Shown here one piece after another: positions 1 through 12,617 of a DNA stretch of 64,000 nt. Below the pieces are notes generated by a model that had not been told where the DNA came from, searched no databases, and worked only from the letters and a program-made list of their open reading frames with translations. Position 1 is the stretch's first letter; each line of letters opens with the position of its first letter. Source of the stretch: Ascidia mentula. Its lineage: Eukaryota; Chordata; Ascidiacea; Phlebobranchia; Ascidiidae. The stretch lies in NCBI GenBank assembly GCA_947561715.1, contig OX387201.1:5908001-5972000 (forward strand), read 5' to 3'. Both the position numbers and the translations under genes were made by a program.

Positions 1-826
1 TAACATTGATTATATTGCAATAATGTAACTTCCAGCACCATTTTTATGTTGAGAAGTTTTTTCACTGCTTGGATTAATGGGCGTGTGCCTTTCCTGAAAC
101 ACGCCCTTTTTAACTAGTATTTTTCTTCCACCCAAATATTACCATTCTGGAGGAATGTAAAGTTCCTCAATCACTGATAAAAAAAAATAAATTAAAACTG
201 CCTGCCTCGTTATGTAAATTAGCCTATATCTTTACTCATTAGAAAATTTTCTGTGTGGCTTTGGATAAAGTATTCTGTGACGTAATAATTAAACGTCAAT
301 GTACAGCCGGATGCGCGACAAGGGAGAAATGATTTACGTGGTCTCGGATTAAGCAGAAGCGCAGCGGTAGCTTCCTTTTACAGTCAAGTTTACTGTTAAA
401 AAAGTACATCACTATGTAATGGACGTATGCATTGCCATAGTACGTTCAAGAATGTGGACTAAATATGTGTAGAGGTTTAAAGCTACCTGACCTCCAAATA
501 ATAGGTGACTCATTGAAAATACTTGACTCCTTCTGCGTGGAGTTTAGTCGTTCGTACAGGTGGTCTATGACTAATAGGTGCGAGGTGTACGGTATATTTT
601 AACTTTCACAATATGTAGGACGTCACAAAGTGATAATAGGTTATGCTTGAATCTTTACGCATCCACAGAGTGTGTTAGTCGGGACAGGTTAAGTAACAAA
701 GAGCAAATGTCTATTTCATTCCAGGTGTTTTGAATTGTGCAACTGTTGTTGAACTTTTACATCGGAACCTAGGTTTAGTAACTTAAAAACTAGTGGTAAT
801 CAAACATAGTAGGTCTACAGCTTGCG
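1..826. other. Upstream region of the SMAP gene, no gene seen
   Basis: AT-rich sequence without a convincing coding exon on either strand. It should contain the SMAP promoter and 5' UTR. A CRE-like TGACGTAA lies near 279, but single short matches carry little weight. No repeat or RNA gene was recognised. Confidence 0.5.
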
Positions 827-3800
827 ATGGCGACCCGGGGTGAAAGAGAAAGGCAGCAAAAGCAAAATGAAAGGTACAAGAATATTCTAGCTAAACTCCT
901 ATCAAAAGAAGAGAACAAGTTTTGTGCTGATTGTTTATCCAAAGGTTCGTTATCTCCTATTTTTTTTTTGTGTGTATATAACTTTCATTTACTTGATTAA
1001 TGAAACAATTTACTTGAGTAAAACAAAAGTATCCGGCAATTACATCAAAGGGTATACACAAGACTACAAACATTCCAACATGTTTTCAATTGCAAATGTA
1101 TGAAATCCTTAAATGTTATATTGTAGGTCCGCGGTGGGTATCATGGAATCTTGGAGTACTTCTTTGCATTAGATGTTCTGGCATTCATCGAAGTTTGGGG
1201 GTGCACATTTCCAAAGTGAAGTCTGTTAACCTTGACACATGGACAACTGACCAGATTGTGGTAAGAAAATGTATCATGTATAATATATACTTGCAATATT
1301 CAGATATATATTTATACGTCGTAAATATATTTATGGTGTGTAGACACTTTGCCATAGGGGAAATGGATGGGCAAAAGACAACTATGAAGCTAATTTACCA
1401 AAAGACTTCAAAAGACCCACAGCAGATTCGTATGTGTTTAAATTATATTGCTTATGTGTTTGTTGTTGAAAGCAAATGTGCATTTGAGAGCAATAATATT
1501 ATTGTACTTTATCACTAGGAGCCTAGAATATTTTATTCGTGACAAGTATGAAAAAAGGAAGTACTGCCCTGGAAAAGACATAACACTACGTTCAATTCAA
1601 GTAAGTCTGAATGTATTCAAGCACAGTTTATTTCCATTTTGGATGCAGCTGTTGCAGCGTCAGGTGGCAATACTTTTTTGTCAGTTTGGTCTATTTTTTG
1701 TTCTTTTAGGAGTTTAACATCCATGATACTGAAACAAAGTGTCCCAGTCCACAAACACGCACCAAAAGAAGAGATCTTACAAATGGAACCAATCCCAACC
1801 TAATTACCAAAAGGTCTGTTATCATGAAGTGATAGTCTTGTCTAGCACTTGTACCTTGTACGGGCATTATTGGCTTCATATCCTGTAGTGAATAATTGGT
1901 GCCTCTGTTGGCTTTGCACACAACACAAAATTACATCCCTTGCATTGTTGGTGGGCCAACCCACTCAGGAAATCAATATTGGCCTATTGGCAAAGGTGAC
2001 TCTGGTTTAATCTCATGTTGTGTGATTTTTACCCACCTAGTCCAGACCCTTCTCTAATATGTTAATGCTCTGAAACAGCTGTGCCAGTATTGGAATTTAA
2101 TGCACACAGTATTTTTTAAGTGCTAACTACTGTATTAACTTTTTAATAGACTGGACACTCCACCTTCAGTGCCAAGGCCTGGCAAAACCAACATAATTCC
2201 TTCATTCCCCAGTAACAATTCTCAACAGCCAAGTGCTAATGGTGTGCAGGCAGCACCAAAGTCAAGTGTAAACGATCTACTTGGACTAAGTAAGTATCAC
2301 ATTTCAAATCATAATCAAATGTACGATTTTTATTGTTTGGGTTTATAAATGTTCCATCAATTTAAAGCTTAAAAAGATTAATATTACTTTTTTGTGTGTC
2401 GAACATCCTGTGGGTAATGTTAGCATATTTTTTTTGCAGGCACTCCTGTACAACCATCAGTACCAGCCCAGAGTGCTGCTCCTCAAAGCAAACCCCCACC
2501 TAGTGCTGATCTCACCTTTGATCTATTTGCCTCAGTTCAAGCAAACAATGATGAAAACTTTCCTAACAACCAAGTACGTAAACATTTGATGGAAATTGGT
2601 TTCAGAAATTTTGTGATGAGTATTGAATGAAACAGGAGGTCAGATAAAAATGCAATTGTGATGATAACAGTTTCATGAAAATTCTTTATGTGAGTTCATT
2701 AATACACAGATGACCATATTTAATTTTAAGTTTTAAAAAGTAAACTGAAACAACCTAAGATCATTCATGCAAATTGACACATTTTTCGTTCAGCACAGTA
2801 ATATTTCCAGGCAAATGTCAAAACTGGGTAATGTTCTAGTTGTCCAATGACTGGGTCAGGTCACAAACCCCAAACAAAGAGCAATATTCTGCAAAAAATC
2901 AATGCTAAGATGGATTTAACCTAAAAGATAAAATTAAATTTCCGTTTGTATCCAATACCCATAAAGTGGTTAAATGTGTAAGCATGAAACAAGATATATA
3001 AACTGCATAAAAAAGCTGCAAAAGCTACCAAATTTTATTATAAACAGTTGCAACAAGCAAACTTGTTATTGTAACTTATTGACTGTGTTGCTGAATTTCA
3101 ATTTGTCCAGCAGGCACCCCCTTCTGAAACCAAGCAAACTGAGTCTCCAAACACAACAGAGAGTAAATTGATGAGCAAAGACTCCATTCTTTCCTTGTAC
3201 GCACAGAATCCTTCAACCATAAATCAGTTCGCTCAACAAAATTCGTACAATGCAGCCCCACAAGGTTAGACTGGGTTTTTAGTTTACGTTTGAAAATAGT
3301 TTGTAGTTTTTGTGATGGAATATTTTGTTTGGATTTATTTGGCATTAACGTGTAGTTTTGATGGATAGCTTTTGATTGACAAAATTTTCCTCTTCAATGT
3401 TTTTTACTTTACTCGTTGACGTAAAACAACTGGTAACAAAAGATTTAAATAAAAAAAAGTATTTGTCATAGTTTCCTATGGATTGCCCACCCAGACTCAA
3501 ATGTCGTATGGTCAGCAAGTGGGAATGAGCCAGCAACTAAATTACCAAGCTGCAATGGCCAATGCTTACAACATGCAACAAGTTCCACAAATGCAGGGAA
3601 TGCAAATGGGAGGTAAGTTGTTACACATATGTTTATCCCTGGGTTTGCTCATGTACTCAATTGCAAACAGTTTCTGTTTAGCTTCCTGTTATAGTTCTAA
3701 GCACAACTGGTTGTATGGCATATTTATAATGCAAACAAAGTTTTGTGTTTTTACATGTTTGAAAATACTTATATTAATTGGATACAGAGATCTATTGTAG

Positions 3801-4135
3801 GCATTCTAAAACATACCTCTAAAGATGGGTCATCACCTAAATGATGTATAGGTCCTCTATATTTTTTTACCAACTCTTTAGTATATCATGTTTGCGGTTG
3901 ACAGTTTTACAACTGCAAGTAGCCTAGATTATTCTTCTTACCCACACCTTCATTAGCAACCGTTTGCATGACATGAACATGTAAACCTTCAACAACAGAT
4001 CTCTGCAGCTCTCATTGATTATTATTTTGCGCATTAGATAAGATCCCCTTATTACCTCTACCTCACATAATGTAACTTTAATTATTTGTTGTAGGTATGG
4101 TGGGTGGGTTCACTCAACAAATGCCTGCAATGCAA

Positions 4136-4167
<32 letters not shown>

Positions 4168-4701
4168 GTTTCAGTGGCAACAGCAACAACAACAACAACA
4201 ACAGGTCTAATAAAAACTTAGTCAACTTCTGTGTTTGGCATTAAATCAAACTGTATAAATAATTTTTGACCATACCTCATACCTCACTGTGACCTAATGA
4301 ATTTTGATATGAAGTTAAGTAAGGACCATTTTTGTTCAGATTTGCTCAAATGCTAGTGTTTGATAAAAGAAGCATAGTAGACCACCATTGCCTGTCTTGA
4401 TTTTATCATACAACACACTTTGTGTCGACAGATGCAGCAGCAGATGCAAAGTCTGCAGCTAGGTGGTGCTAATACGCAGCCTAACCCTTCGGCTGGCATA
4501 AGGTCGTATGGCTCCATGCCACAGATGTCCGGACAGAACTCGTACGGAAACCAATTGATTCCCGGCCCTGCACTGGGCCATAATGGCATGGCGACGAGTC
4601 AACCATCCTTGGTTGGTCTTGAGCAGAGTATGGGAGGTTGGGCTGCCGCCGGCGGTGGTTATAACACAGGACACACCCTCAGCACCCAGCTGTGGAAGTA
4701 G
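827..4701 (+). CDS. SMAP: SMAP1/2-type ArfGAP, complete 11-exon gene
   Basis: GTPase-activating protein for Arf6/Arf1 in clathrin-dependent endosomal traffic (family knowledge). Exons: 827-944, 1127-1260, 1344-1429, 1519-1600, 1710-1813, 2150-2289, 2440-2573, 3111-3264, 3472-3612, 4095-4204, 4432-4701. They join in frame to 1473 nt (490 residues) with GT-AG introns. The N-terminal ArfGAP domain has the zinc ligands C33, C36, C53 and C56 (CADC...CIRC) and the arginine finger R61 in [18 protein letters not shown] follows, as in vertebrate SMAPs. NDLLGL (about 216-221) matches the SMAP clathrin box. The SMAP-typical SKDSILSLY precedes a Gln/Met-rich tail ending LSTQLWK (vertebrate LSPQMWK). A polyglutamine stretch lies in exon 10. 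The start is the first ATG in frame with the ArfGAP domain. The match to the family runs over the whole length, so the call is secure; whether it equals SMAP1 or SMAP2 cannot be decided, and it may be the single pre-duplication gene. Confidence 0.96.
4133..4204 (+). repeat. CAG/CAA tract coding polyglutamine in SMAP exon 10
   Basis: An almost pure run of CAG and CAA codons broken by one TTT CAG TGG stretch. It encodes about 20 glutamines plus Phe-Gln-Trp, directly before the exon donor. The mixed CAG/CAA pattern usually lowers slippage. Length variation between individuals is likely but not visible here. Confidence 0.85.
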
Positions 4702-7700
4702 ATATACGGCGGGTTTTTAGCGCTTCGTTTTTAAGTCTTTCAAGTTTTAGACCCGTTTTGTTCATTTAAATAGCCGTTAAATCAGTGTCTCCAACGTCTA
4801 GACACAATAACCAAGTCACAAGGACGTTTGGCAGGAAATTCATACCAAAGGGTAGTATCGACAATAGCAGTCGTGACACGATTCTACGCTTGTGGTAACG
4901 GTATGTAACTGAAATTGAAATCCGCAACAACAACATGCATTGAAATCCTCAATACCGTACTACGCACAACACGCCAACGCATATGACACTACGTAATTGC
5001 ACAGCCGCCGAACATGGTTAGTACTTTGTTTTGAAGTTGTCTGTGCTTGGCCGGGCGACTCGTGAATTGCATCATTATGACCGGGTCGCCAGGAAGCGAA
5101 GCCAGGAAAGGTGGCATTACAGCACCGTGTTTTTTTACCTCACGCTTGTTTATAAAAACAAACACTCCTAAACTTTCAAATCAAGTCGGATTTTTAATGT
5201 GAAGTTGGTTTGTAGCGCTTTAAATTGAGTGTCTCTCTTTTGCTCTAGGCTTGGGCTGAAAGCCATAAGAACATCATAAAACAGGTTAGGTTCTTTCGAT
5301 AAACATAGGCGCCTTATGTAAGAAAGAATCTCCCCCGTCGCCAGACTGCTTTATTCATGTCACAGTCGTCCATGTTTGTGTAGGAAATAAATCCTTTCCC
5401 CATTACTCCGTATGCGCTTTTTCTTGCTCCGTCAAAAATCTCCATTTTTTCAAGTGCTTGGTGCACTCCTGCTTTTTAAATTAGGCTTCATCGCGGGTGA
5501 ACTCAACCATTGTAATAGTGAACGCCGCGGTTTGTTGTGTTAGACGTCTGTCTGTTAATCGTGCCAAACCATACAGAAAAATTATTTGATGGTAATTTGC
5601 GTCACCAAGTTAATCCCAATTCTCAAGCCAAAACAAATAATTTACTGGTACAAATTGAACTATGTTGAGTCTTCGTTCGCGGCCCATCAATGCGTTTCTA
5701 TGGGTGATTTAGATCTGATATGCTACATGGTGTCGGTATAGTTAAGTAGTGTAAATCTTGTCGTCAAGATTCCCTTCACTTCCACACTATATCATTTACC
5801 GCGGTTAACCGGAGCGTTTGCAATGAAACGCCACAAACAAGCGTGGAATTTCCCCTGAGGTCGCAAATTTGTTTTTTCATGCTATACCTTCACAGACACG
5901 CTTCCTGTTATTGCTTTGCTGTGTAGCGGTGTGTTTAGGGAAACTTATAGCAGATTTAAGTTCGTTTGTTTTATTTGTTTTCTGTCGCATCATTTCTCTG
6001 CGTACCCCCTTAAATATAGATCTTTTCCACATTCCTCCTCTATATGAATATATTTCGTACCAGCGTGTTTTCAAATGCTTTGAACAGGTCACCCTATATA
6101 TTTAATATATACACGTGTATAGGTAAGTCCGTTTAAATACTGAATCGTCTTGTATTGTACATCACGCACCGCATCTCGGCGCGTTGCCAAATAAATGAAA
6201 CAAACTCTTGATGGCTTGTACTTCAGCTCTGTTCTAAACACTGGTGTTTGTTGAAACTTTTACGTCAAGTTTCTTTGTTAGATTGGCGAAGTGACTGAAT
6301 TTCAAGTTGCATTATCGATGTGGTCGATAAGCAAACGTAAGCTTTGGTTGAGCTTTTACTTACTGAGGAAAAGAAACAAGATTTTTGTATAGTTATGCGC
6401 GGCGGAAGCTTGAAAGTTATATTTACCGTTATTCATGTTTGCGAGGCGTTGTTAAAATTGATCCGAAAGTGGGCGTAATGTCTTTCGTAACTCGCACGAC
6501 ATTGCAGTCCCGAAGGTTTACAAGACTCTCGGAGGCATCAAAGCGAATCCTCTTGAAGCACAGAGCCACAAACGCCGCAAAAGGGTTGTCATCTCCCCCA
6601 CACAGTGTCTTATGAAAGCGACGAAATGGAGTCGAAAAGTTTTCCCTCTGAAATCTGACCTCATAATATCCGCTTTCGGTTTTTAAAACTTGGTAGACCA
6701 CGAAAGACGAAGACAGAGAAGTTTGCGAACACATTTAGGAGCAATTTCATTTAACTTTTGGGAAATTGGTGGTGCGTCGAAGCTGTAAGTTCATAAAAGC
6801 ACAAAAATTAATTAAAAGTGGTAAAGATGCTACAGTAAAAAGGACGGGAGTGGGTCTTGTCACAAACTGCTTTATTAACTTTTGGGTTAATAACTTGAAA
6901 AGTATCATATGATATGTATGTAATGATTAAAACCTGCTACTATAATATTATTGTATAGTGTTGATTCCAGATGTTTGCAAAATTTTCGCTTGTTAGAATA
7001 TTACCCGGGGGAGACGATAAGTTTATTGCTTTGCGTTATGGCATCCGACCGCCGTGTTAATTTAAAAAAGTCAAATTGAAAAAGATATAGCTGAACTCGC
7101 TTAATAGCTGAGTTTGTCAATTTTGCAAAATACGACTTTAGGTGCGGCATGTTCACGAAAATATCACCAAGGCCTACTGTTTTCTCCAGGGCTCGAACAT
7201 TTGTTAGTATCCAAATCCACCGAAACGACGGAATAGTAAAACAGGAATGTCATTTGAACAGTATCTTCCACCAGATGGTGCTTGAGAGCTTCACATGTTC
7301 AAGTGCGAAGTTGGGGAAACACCAACTCTCTATTCTGTCGAAACAGCGGTTTTATTTCTCTAAATCACTTGTCTTTGCGGGTCTCTTGATGCTGTTCATC
7401 ATAAGGCTCTGCGCCACTAATTCCCATAGCGGTGTACTTTGAAGTGGTCAGTTTGGGGATTCGAGACAAAATAGTGGTAACGACTTGGCTTGCTCGCCGT
7501 ATTATATGCAGGTAGATTGAAAGAGTTTGTATGTTTCAGTTTTTGATGAATTAATCTAAAAACAATTAGGCCATAACCTCCGTTAGAAAAAATATTTTAA
7601 CGTTGGTAAATTGAGACATTTTAAAAAATGACTTTTGACACGCAGTGTAGCTAGCATTTTTATTTTGAAACGCCGCGTATCGACACAACGGGAAGTGAAC

Positions 7701-8441
7701 GTCAGCAACGTTTCCTCTCTACTGTTTTCCCTCAACGCGAGCACCAGAGGCAGTTGGTGTAGATTCGAGATGTGTTCAGCACCACATGAGCAGATGGCCT
7801 GAAACCAGCGCTGTGATTTCTTGCTACAGGCACGCTTTCGTACCTTTAGAAGCGAAAGGTCGATGGAATTGTGTTCGTTTCAGAAAGACAAACTTGTATG
7901 ATTTTGACGTATTTAAGGGTAACAGAACATTCTGTGTCAGCGTTTCTGTATACCAGTCAGTCAGAGGGTCAGCTTTGTTTTTCACGAGTGTGTTTGCGTG
8001 ATGATGAAAAATACGCCCACTACCTAATTGAGCTTCGTAATTGGCCTGCCGGGGTCGTGTCATCAGTTGTTTGTGGCTTGCGCCAATTCTGGCAACTTCC
8101 GTCCTCGAACAAGTTTTGTCTGTTTGCAACAAATGCAATTTCGCGTTTTTTTTTTGCTCTCGGACAGTTCGTTGACCTCGCGTACCGGCGAAGTTTATCA
8201 AGCGCTTATCGTCTGTCGACATGGTTGCGGACTTAACTGCATATAAGTCATTTTTTTTTCTCAGCTCATTGCCAGTATAAGAATCAGGAAGTTTTGTTAA
8301 AATTTTGTTGTTAGTTTTATTTTAAAATGTAAAAATGAAAAAATCGCAAACTTATATTTGTGTTATTGTTAGTTTTAATTTAAACTGAAAGTTGTAGTTG
8401 AAGTCTTTACCTGGCCGTTTGATCGGCAAAGTCGTCTAAGG
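4702..8441. other. SMAP 3' UTR and intergenic DNA, no gene supported
   Basis: The SMAP 3' UTR begins here. The first clear AATAAA is at 5386-5391, 685 nt past the stop. Several open frames of 70-130 codons exist on both strands between 5.8 and 8.3 kb, but they overlap each other, have no recognised motif and show no matching splice structure. I see no gene, RNA gene or transposon in this stretch. Confidence 0.55.
5386..5391 (+). promoter_or_regulatory. Candidate SMAP poly(A) signal
   Basis: AATAAA on the plus strand downstream of the SMAP stop. It is the first canonical hexamer seen; an earlier variant signal cannot be excluded. Confidence 0.4.
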
Positions 8442-8780
8442 CAGTGGTTCTCAACCTTTTAAGTTTGCGGACTGTTAAACTTTCAAAACAAATTTTGCGG
8501 ACCGGAGGACTTTCAAAATTAACCCAAAGCGTAGTTACGACAAAAATATGCAATTCAAAAGAAGTATGAAAAATTTAATTTAATAAGAAGTTTGCTGCTG
8601 TCTGTTTGATATCATACGTGTTAAACGCGGTTCTAATGAAGTTTCTGCAAGGCGAAGTAGAGCATTGACTTCTACACGATTTCTTGACTTCCACACAAAA
8701 ATTGTGATATATTTGGCGGACCAGCAGGAAAGTTGACGCTGACCGGCACCGGTCCGCGGACCGGCGGTTGAGAACCACAG
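8442..8780. mobile_element. Non-autonomous hAT-type element (MITE), 339 bp
   Basis: Terminal inverted repeats CAGTGGTTCTCAACC (left) and GGTTGAGAACCACAG (right) match over 15 bp with one mismatch. They are flanked by 8-bp direct repeats GTCTAAGG (8434-8441) and GTCTAAAG (8781-8788), which differ by one base. An 8-bp target duplication and a CAGTGGTTCTCAACC-type terminus are typical of hAT/Charlie-like DNA transposons. There is no transposase frame inside, so the element is non-autonomous. The mismatches in the ends and target copies suggest some age. Confidence 0.85.
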
Positions 8781-8932
8781 GTCTAAAGAGTCACACCAAG
8801 CTGCACTGATGAGATCTTATATGTCGAAACAATGGCCATGAGTATTGAGCTCTCAGAAAAATCCTGTTTTTGGCTCCACTTGCTTATGAAAGTTGTAGTG
8901 TTGTTTGTTTCGTAAGTTTTTCATGAAGTTGG

Positions 8933-9346
8933 TTGGAAAAACTTTTGCGGCATTGTTTTATCCCATGTTGCCTTTTATGCGAACTCCCAGGATCGATCAA
9001 TTGTAACTACCAACGTTTTACCGTTTGTTTTGAGTCTTTTGAACGTTTTTCGCAACTACATGCACGCTGTCACGCCAAAATAATATCCTGTTCTAATTTC
9101 GATGCGCGGGTGGTGGGAAACCGGCGAGTTTTACGTTGCACCTTGCGCTACGACTGGAAGGCGGCCAAGCGCGCCGGGAAGGCGATGCGCAAAACGTCCA
9201 TCGTCTTCGGGGACTCTATATTTCGGATGCGGCTTGGAAACGTAGTGAGCAACCTTGTCCAAGATAAAAGCGGCCGTGGCGTTGACGAGGCCATTGATGT
9301 GATGATTCGTCTAGACTGGCCGGCTGCGAAGCGCCGTATACCGTAG
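8933..9346 (+). other. GC-rich open frame, 137 codons, status unknown
   Basis: The frame runs from an ATG at 8933 to a TAG at 9344-9346. Its second half (from about 9100) is much richer in G+C than its surroundings and gives a Lys/Arg/Asp-rich translation with two similar DW..AAKR segments (YDWKAAKRAG and LDWPAAKRRIP). I do not recognise a family. It could be a lone or decayed exon, a CpG-rich regulatory island with a chance frame, or part of an unannotated transcript. Treat as unproven. Confidence 0.2.
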
Positions 9347-11583
9347 CGCAAAATGGATGAACATCTAAATCAAATCCACTGTATTACAAAAGCGGGAGGG
9401 TCTTTGCCGCCACCGCGGGAATGTTGAGCAGCGTCTGTTACTGTTTAGCGGTAACTTGATACTTACCAGGCCACCGGCCAATGTCGAATTGTGCAAAACA
9501 AAACAGTTTTTCCAGCTGTCGGGCGGGGACTGCGCATTGCTTAAAGGGGCTCATTTTTGCGATAAGGCCATGAATAATGTAACTGCAGACGAAAAAGATT
9601 TCTTTGATGTGTTGAACCAGATGTTGCGTGTATGATCTTTTTAGTATCGACCCAGTTTATCCATCGCCTGTCGCAGTACTTAGCAGGGTTAAAAATGACG
9701 CCCCTAAGGACCGGTTGTTTATTTTCGGCGGCATTTTCTGGACCTGTTACTTCTGACCACAACTCCAGCGGGAAACGGAAAAGTCTAGGTGTCCCATAGG
9801 GCCGCGAAAAGCATGACAGAGTCCATTTTTTTTAAAACCCTTTGTAGGTTAATCGCTTATTTCATCACAAACAGTGGATTTTGTAATGGATTGTTGCTCC
9901 ATGCCTCACGAAGTTTTGGTCATTTCCTGTCAGTAAAATAAATTAGAATTAGGATGCACAGATGTGTAAATCAACCAGTGATCCTTTACGCGAAAGCTCG
10001 TGACAACTATGTCAGTTTTCAGAAAAATTGCTGAGACTTGAACAGGTGACAGTTGTGGATGTTATGGGAAAAACTTGCGCAATCTGTGTTAGATCTGATA
10101 CATACTTTTAATGTCTGATTAGTCGTGTGTGCATTTCCGTTTATTCGGCACAGCACAAGGAAACCTGTCACGCTTCATTGATCACTTGACGTAGTGTTGC
10201 GCGTGTTTCTTGTTTATGGTGCGGATATTTTGTTTGTGCTATTGGTTGACATGTTAACGCTTTTTGATGGTTGGCGACATGTGTACAGAAGGTAAATGCT
10301 TCGATGATTGAACTTTAAATGTTGAACGTTCTTGCAGAAAATCAGAAATAAAAAACAGAACTATTTTGACCCTGGTTGCAGACTACAATGAAAACTTATC
10401 CTCGTAACAGCAAAACAAACTTGATTTCTTCAAATTGTTGTGGATTTGCCGCGATTTTCTGTAACGCTTGGTTATCAAAACCTTGTGCAACTGACAAAGG
10501 TTCCAACACAAAGTAATCAGGTCGTTTGATCAGAGGAAGTATTCAATTGAACGAAAAATGCTTGTAAGTAACAATCAGGATTTATTCCATCAAGTAATAA
10601 AGTCACGACTTGAAACCAAACCACCGTTGTCGAACGTTTGCGCTTCGGCTGTAACTCAGCATTTTTACAAGCCCAACATCCTCTTCTGTAAGTTGCCCCG
10701 AATACACGAGCGGGCGCCTAATCACGACAACAGCGTGACACGAAGTGGTCATCTGAAAGTTGTCTGTTTCTGTTTGCTGATATAGGTAACGGCGTTACGA
10801 AGAGGATGTTTTCAATTTCATCCGTCAACACTGCGCGGTTTCCTGTCTGTTTGAATGAGCATCAGTTTGTCCCAAATCGCGGATGCTACCCTTTCATCCA
10901 AGGAGCGCGTGCGGACGCTCGATCTCAAAGCACTAATTCCTTGCCATTAACATACAGTGGAGGCCAAAGTACAGACGCGCGCAAGCCTGCAATCGTGTAG
11001 GCAAAATTTCCCGAAACTGCGGGCCGCTGATTAACAGAAGCGGATAGTTTTAATTGGCGCGGAACCGGTCGGTATTTCGGCCGCAGTAAACAGTACCTCG
11101 GCTTCAGTTGATTACGGGTTGATGCGTTTGTTATGGAAGATAAGATTATTGTTTGCGTCTTAACGCACCTTTTAAACGTAGGATAGGACCGTCGAACGCG
11201 AGGGGAAATTCCTAGCGGGATTATTGTGTTGAGTTCAGCGGCAGTCGAATTTGTTGTTTTGGGGCATTGTTGCTTGTGGCGTTCTGAGACGTTTTGATCT
11301 GGTCCGAATATTGCATCAGGCAGCTGTAAGACGCTTTGAGCCATCAGCCATTAGAATATCACAATTCCAGTATGCGTGGGGATTGCATACAAGTGAATGA
11401 ATAAAAGCGTTGTTGCAACAACGAACCGTTGAACTGTTGTTGCAACACATAGCAACTTATTGCTGTATTGCTAAATTTCATTCAAATTTATAAAGAACTT
11501 ATGTTGGGCAGAATTCTATCTAAGAAAAGAATGAAATTGTTTTGCTTGTGCAAGCTCAAGACTAGAACTTGCATGTGTAAGAA

Positions 11584-11661
11584 GAAGCACAGCCGAAGAA
11601 GCAAAAAGGGAAGCACAGCCGAAGAAGCAAAAAGGGAAGTACAGTCGAAGATGCAAAACAG
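11584..11661. repeat. 26-bp minisatellite, three units
   Basis: Two identical 26-bp units starting GAAGCACAGCCGAAG (11584-11609 and 11610-11635) are followed by a third, diverged unit (11636-11661). The array is purine-rich on the plus strand. No function is evident. Confidence 0.8.
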
Positions 11662-12617
11662 ACAGCACAGCGGCTGTACGTTTTCAGATGTTCTTACTAC
11701 ATTGGACTTATGCTTGGTCAGACCATTGCGGGAGTATTGTGGCCAATCGGGCCAAGTTCCAAATACCGCTCATGTAATCGTTTCATATGTCAGCCTTCTC
11801 TTACCCGTGCAGTTGCGTCAGGCCTCAGAACCGGAAGCGAACGAATCACGCTCTCGCATATTCTTCTCTGAGCTGCCACCACGCTCGCCCCCACGAGCGG
11901 TTGGCCTGTTTCTTTTCTTTCTCTGCTCGTTTAAAGAGATGCCTTTTTCTCTTTTGTTATCCTGCAGGAAGTGGTGTTGCCTGGCTGTGTGAGTGAGAAA
12001 GATGCAGGCAAGTTAGTGTGGTGGCAGTCAGTAACTACTTCGCCGTGCGTTTTGGAAACGAGCGGATCCCAACTGAGGTACAAGATTCGCTTTCTGTCGT
12101 CTGCAAAACGTCTACGCGGATTGTGTCGCTAGCTCGCATGGAGAATTAAAGAGAATAAGTTCTTGCTGCTTATGAGTATAGGCGATTGAGGCGTTCAGCA
12201 ACCGGAAGATTCCATAATTTGTGTTCAACATTGTTGTTGCACCCTGTAGCTAGCCAATTTCTGATCTTTAATCTTGTCATGTTCATGTTTCCGATGTAGA
12301 GGAACAGACATAGTAATGTTTAACGTTGTGGTACAGTTTCCATGTAGATTAATTTTACGTGTCTTGAGTAGAAACTAGTGTGCAGGCGCGGCATGTTATG
12401 TGTTGTTGGTGTTGCCAGACATGAAGATATGTAAAACAGCTGTTTCTGATCAGTTTAACCGAATTTCGCCTATTTCTGACAGTAATTAGGGTCTGTTTAA
12501 CTGATATCGAAACGACATATGAGTCCTCGTTGTACGTGAAAAGCTATTTGTGGAACTCGCAATGGATTAAACACTCCTGACTTTGCGGATTAGCCGTCGA
12601 CACTTTAATGGATAAAC

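Larger units (their letters stand above)
8781..12617. other. Intergenic DNA upstream of P-Rex
   Basis: No gene is supported. The stretch holds a GC-rich island (about 9100-9480), a short minisatellite (11584-11661) and a perfect GTTGTTGCAACAAC palindrome near 11410, repeated in part about 30 bp later. The P-Rex promoter and any noncoding first exon should lie in the right part. I could not place a transcription start. Confidence 0.45.

Noticed and set aside
5250-5286. Exon-like stretch with a pyrimidine tract, AG acceptor and GT donor (AWAESHKNIIKQ)
   Set aside because: No partner exons or family match downstream of the SMAP stop; likely chance.
5869-8246. Several open frames of 60-132 codons on both strands
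   Set aside because: Mutually overlapping, no motifs, no splice logic and no composition signal.
10558-11996. Open frames of 64-174 codons on both strands upstream of P-Rex
   Set aside because: No recognisable domain; the longest includes the 26-bp minisatellite and looks like low-complexity read-through.
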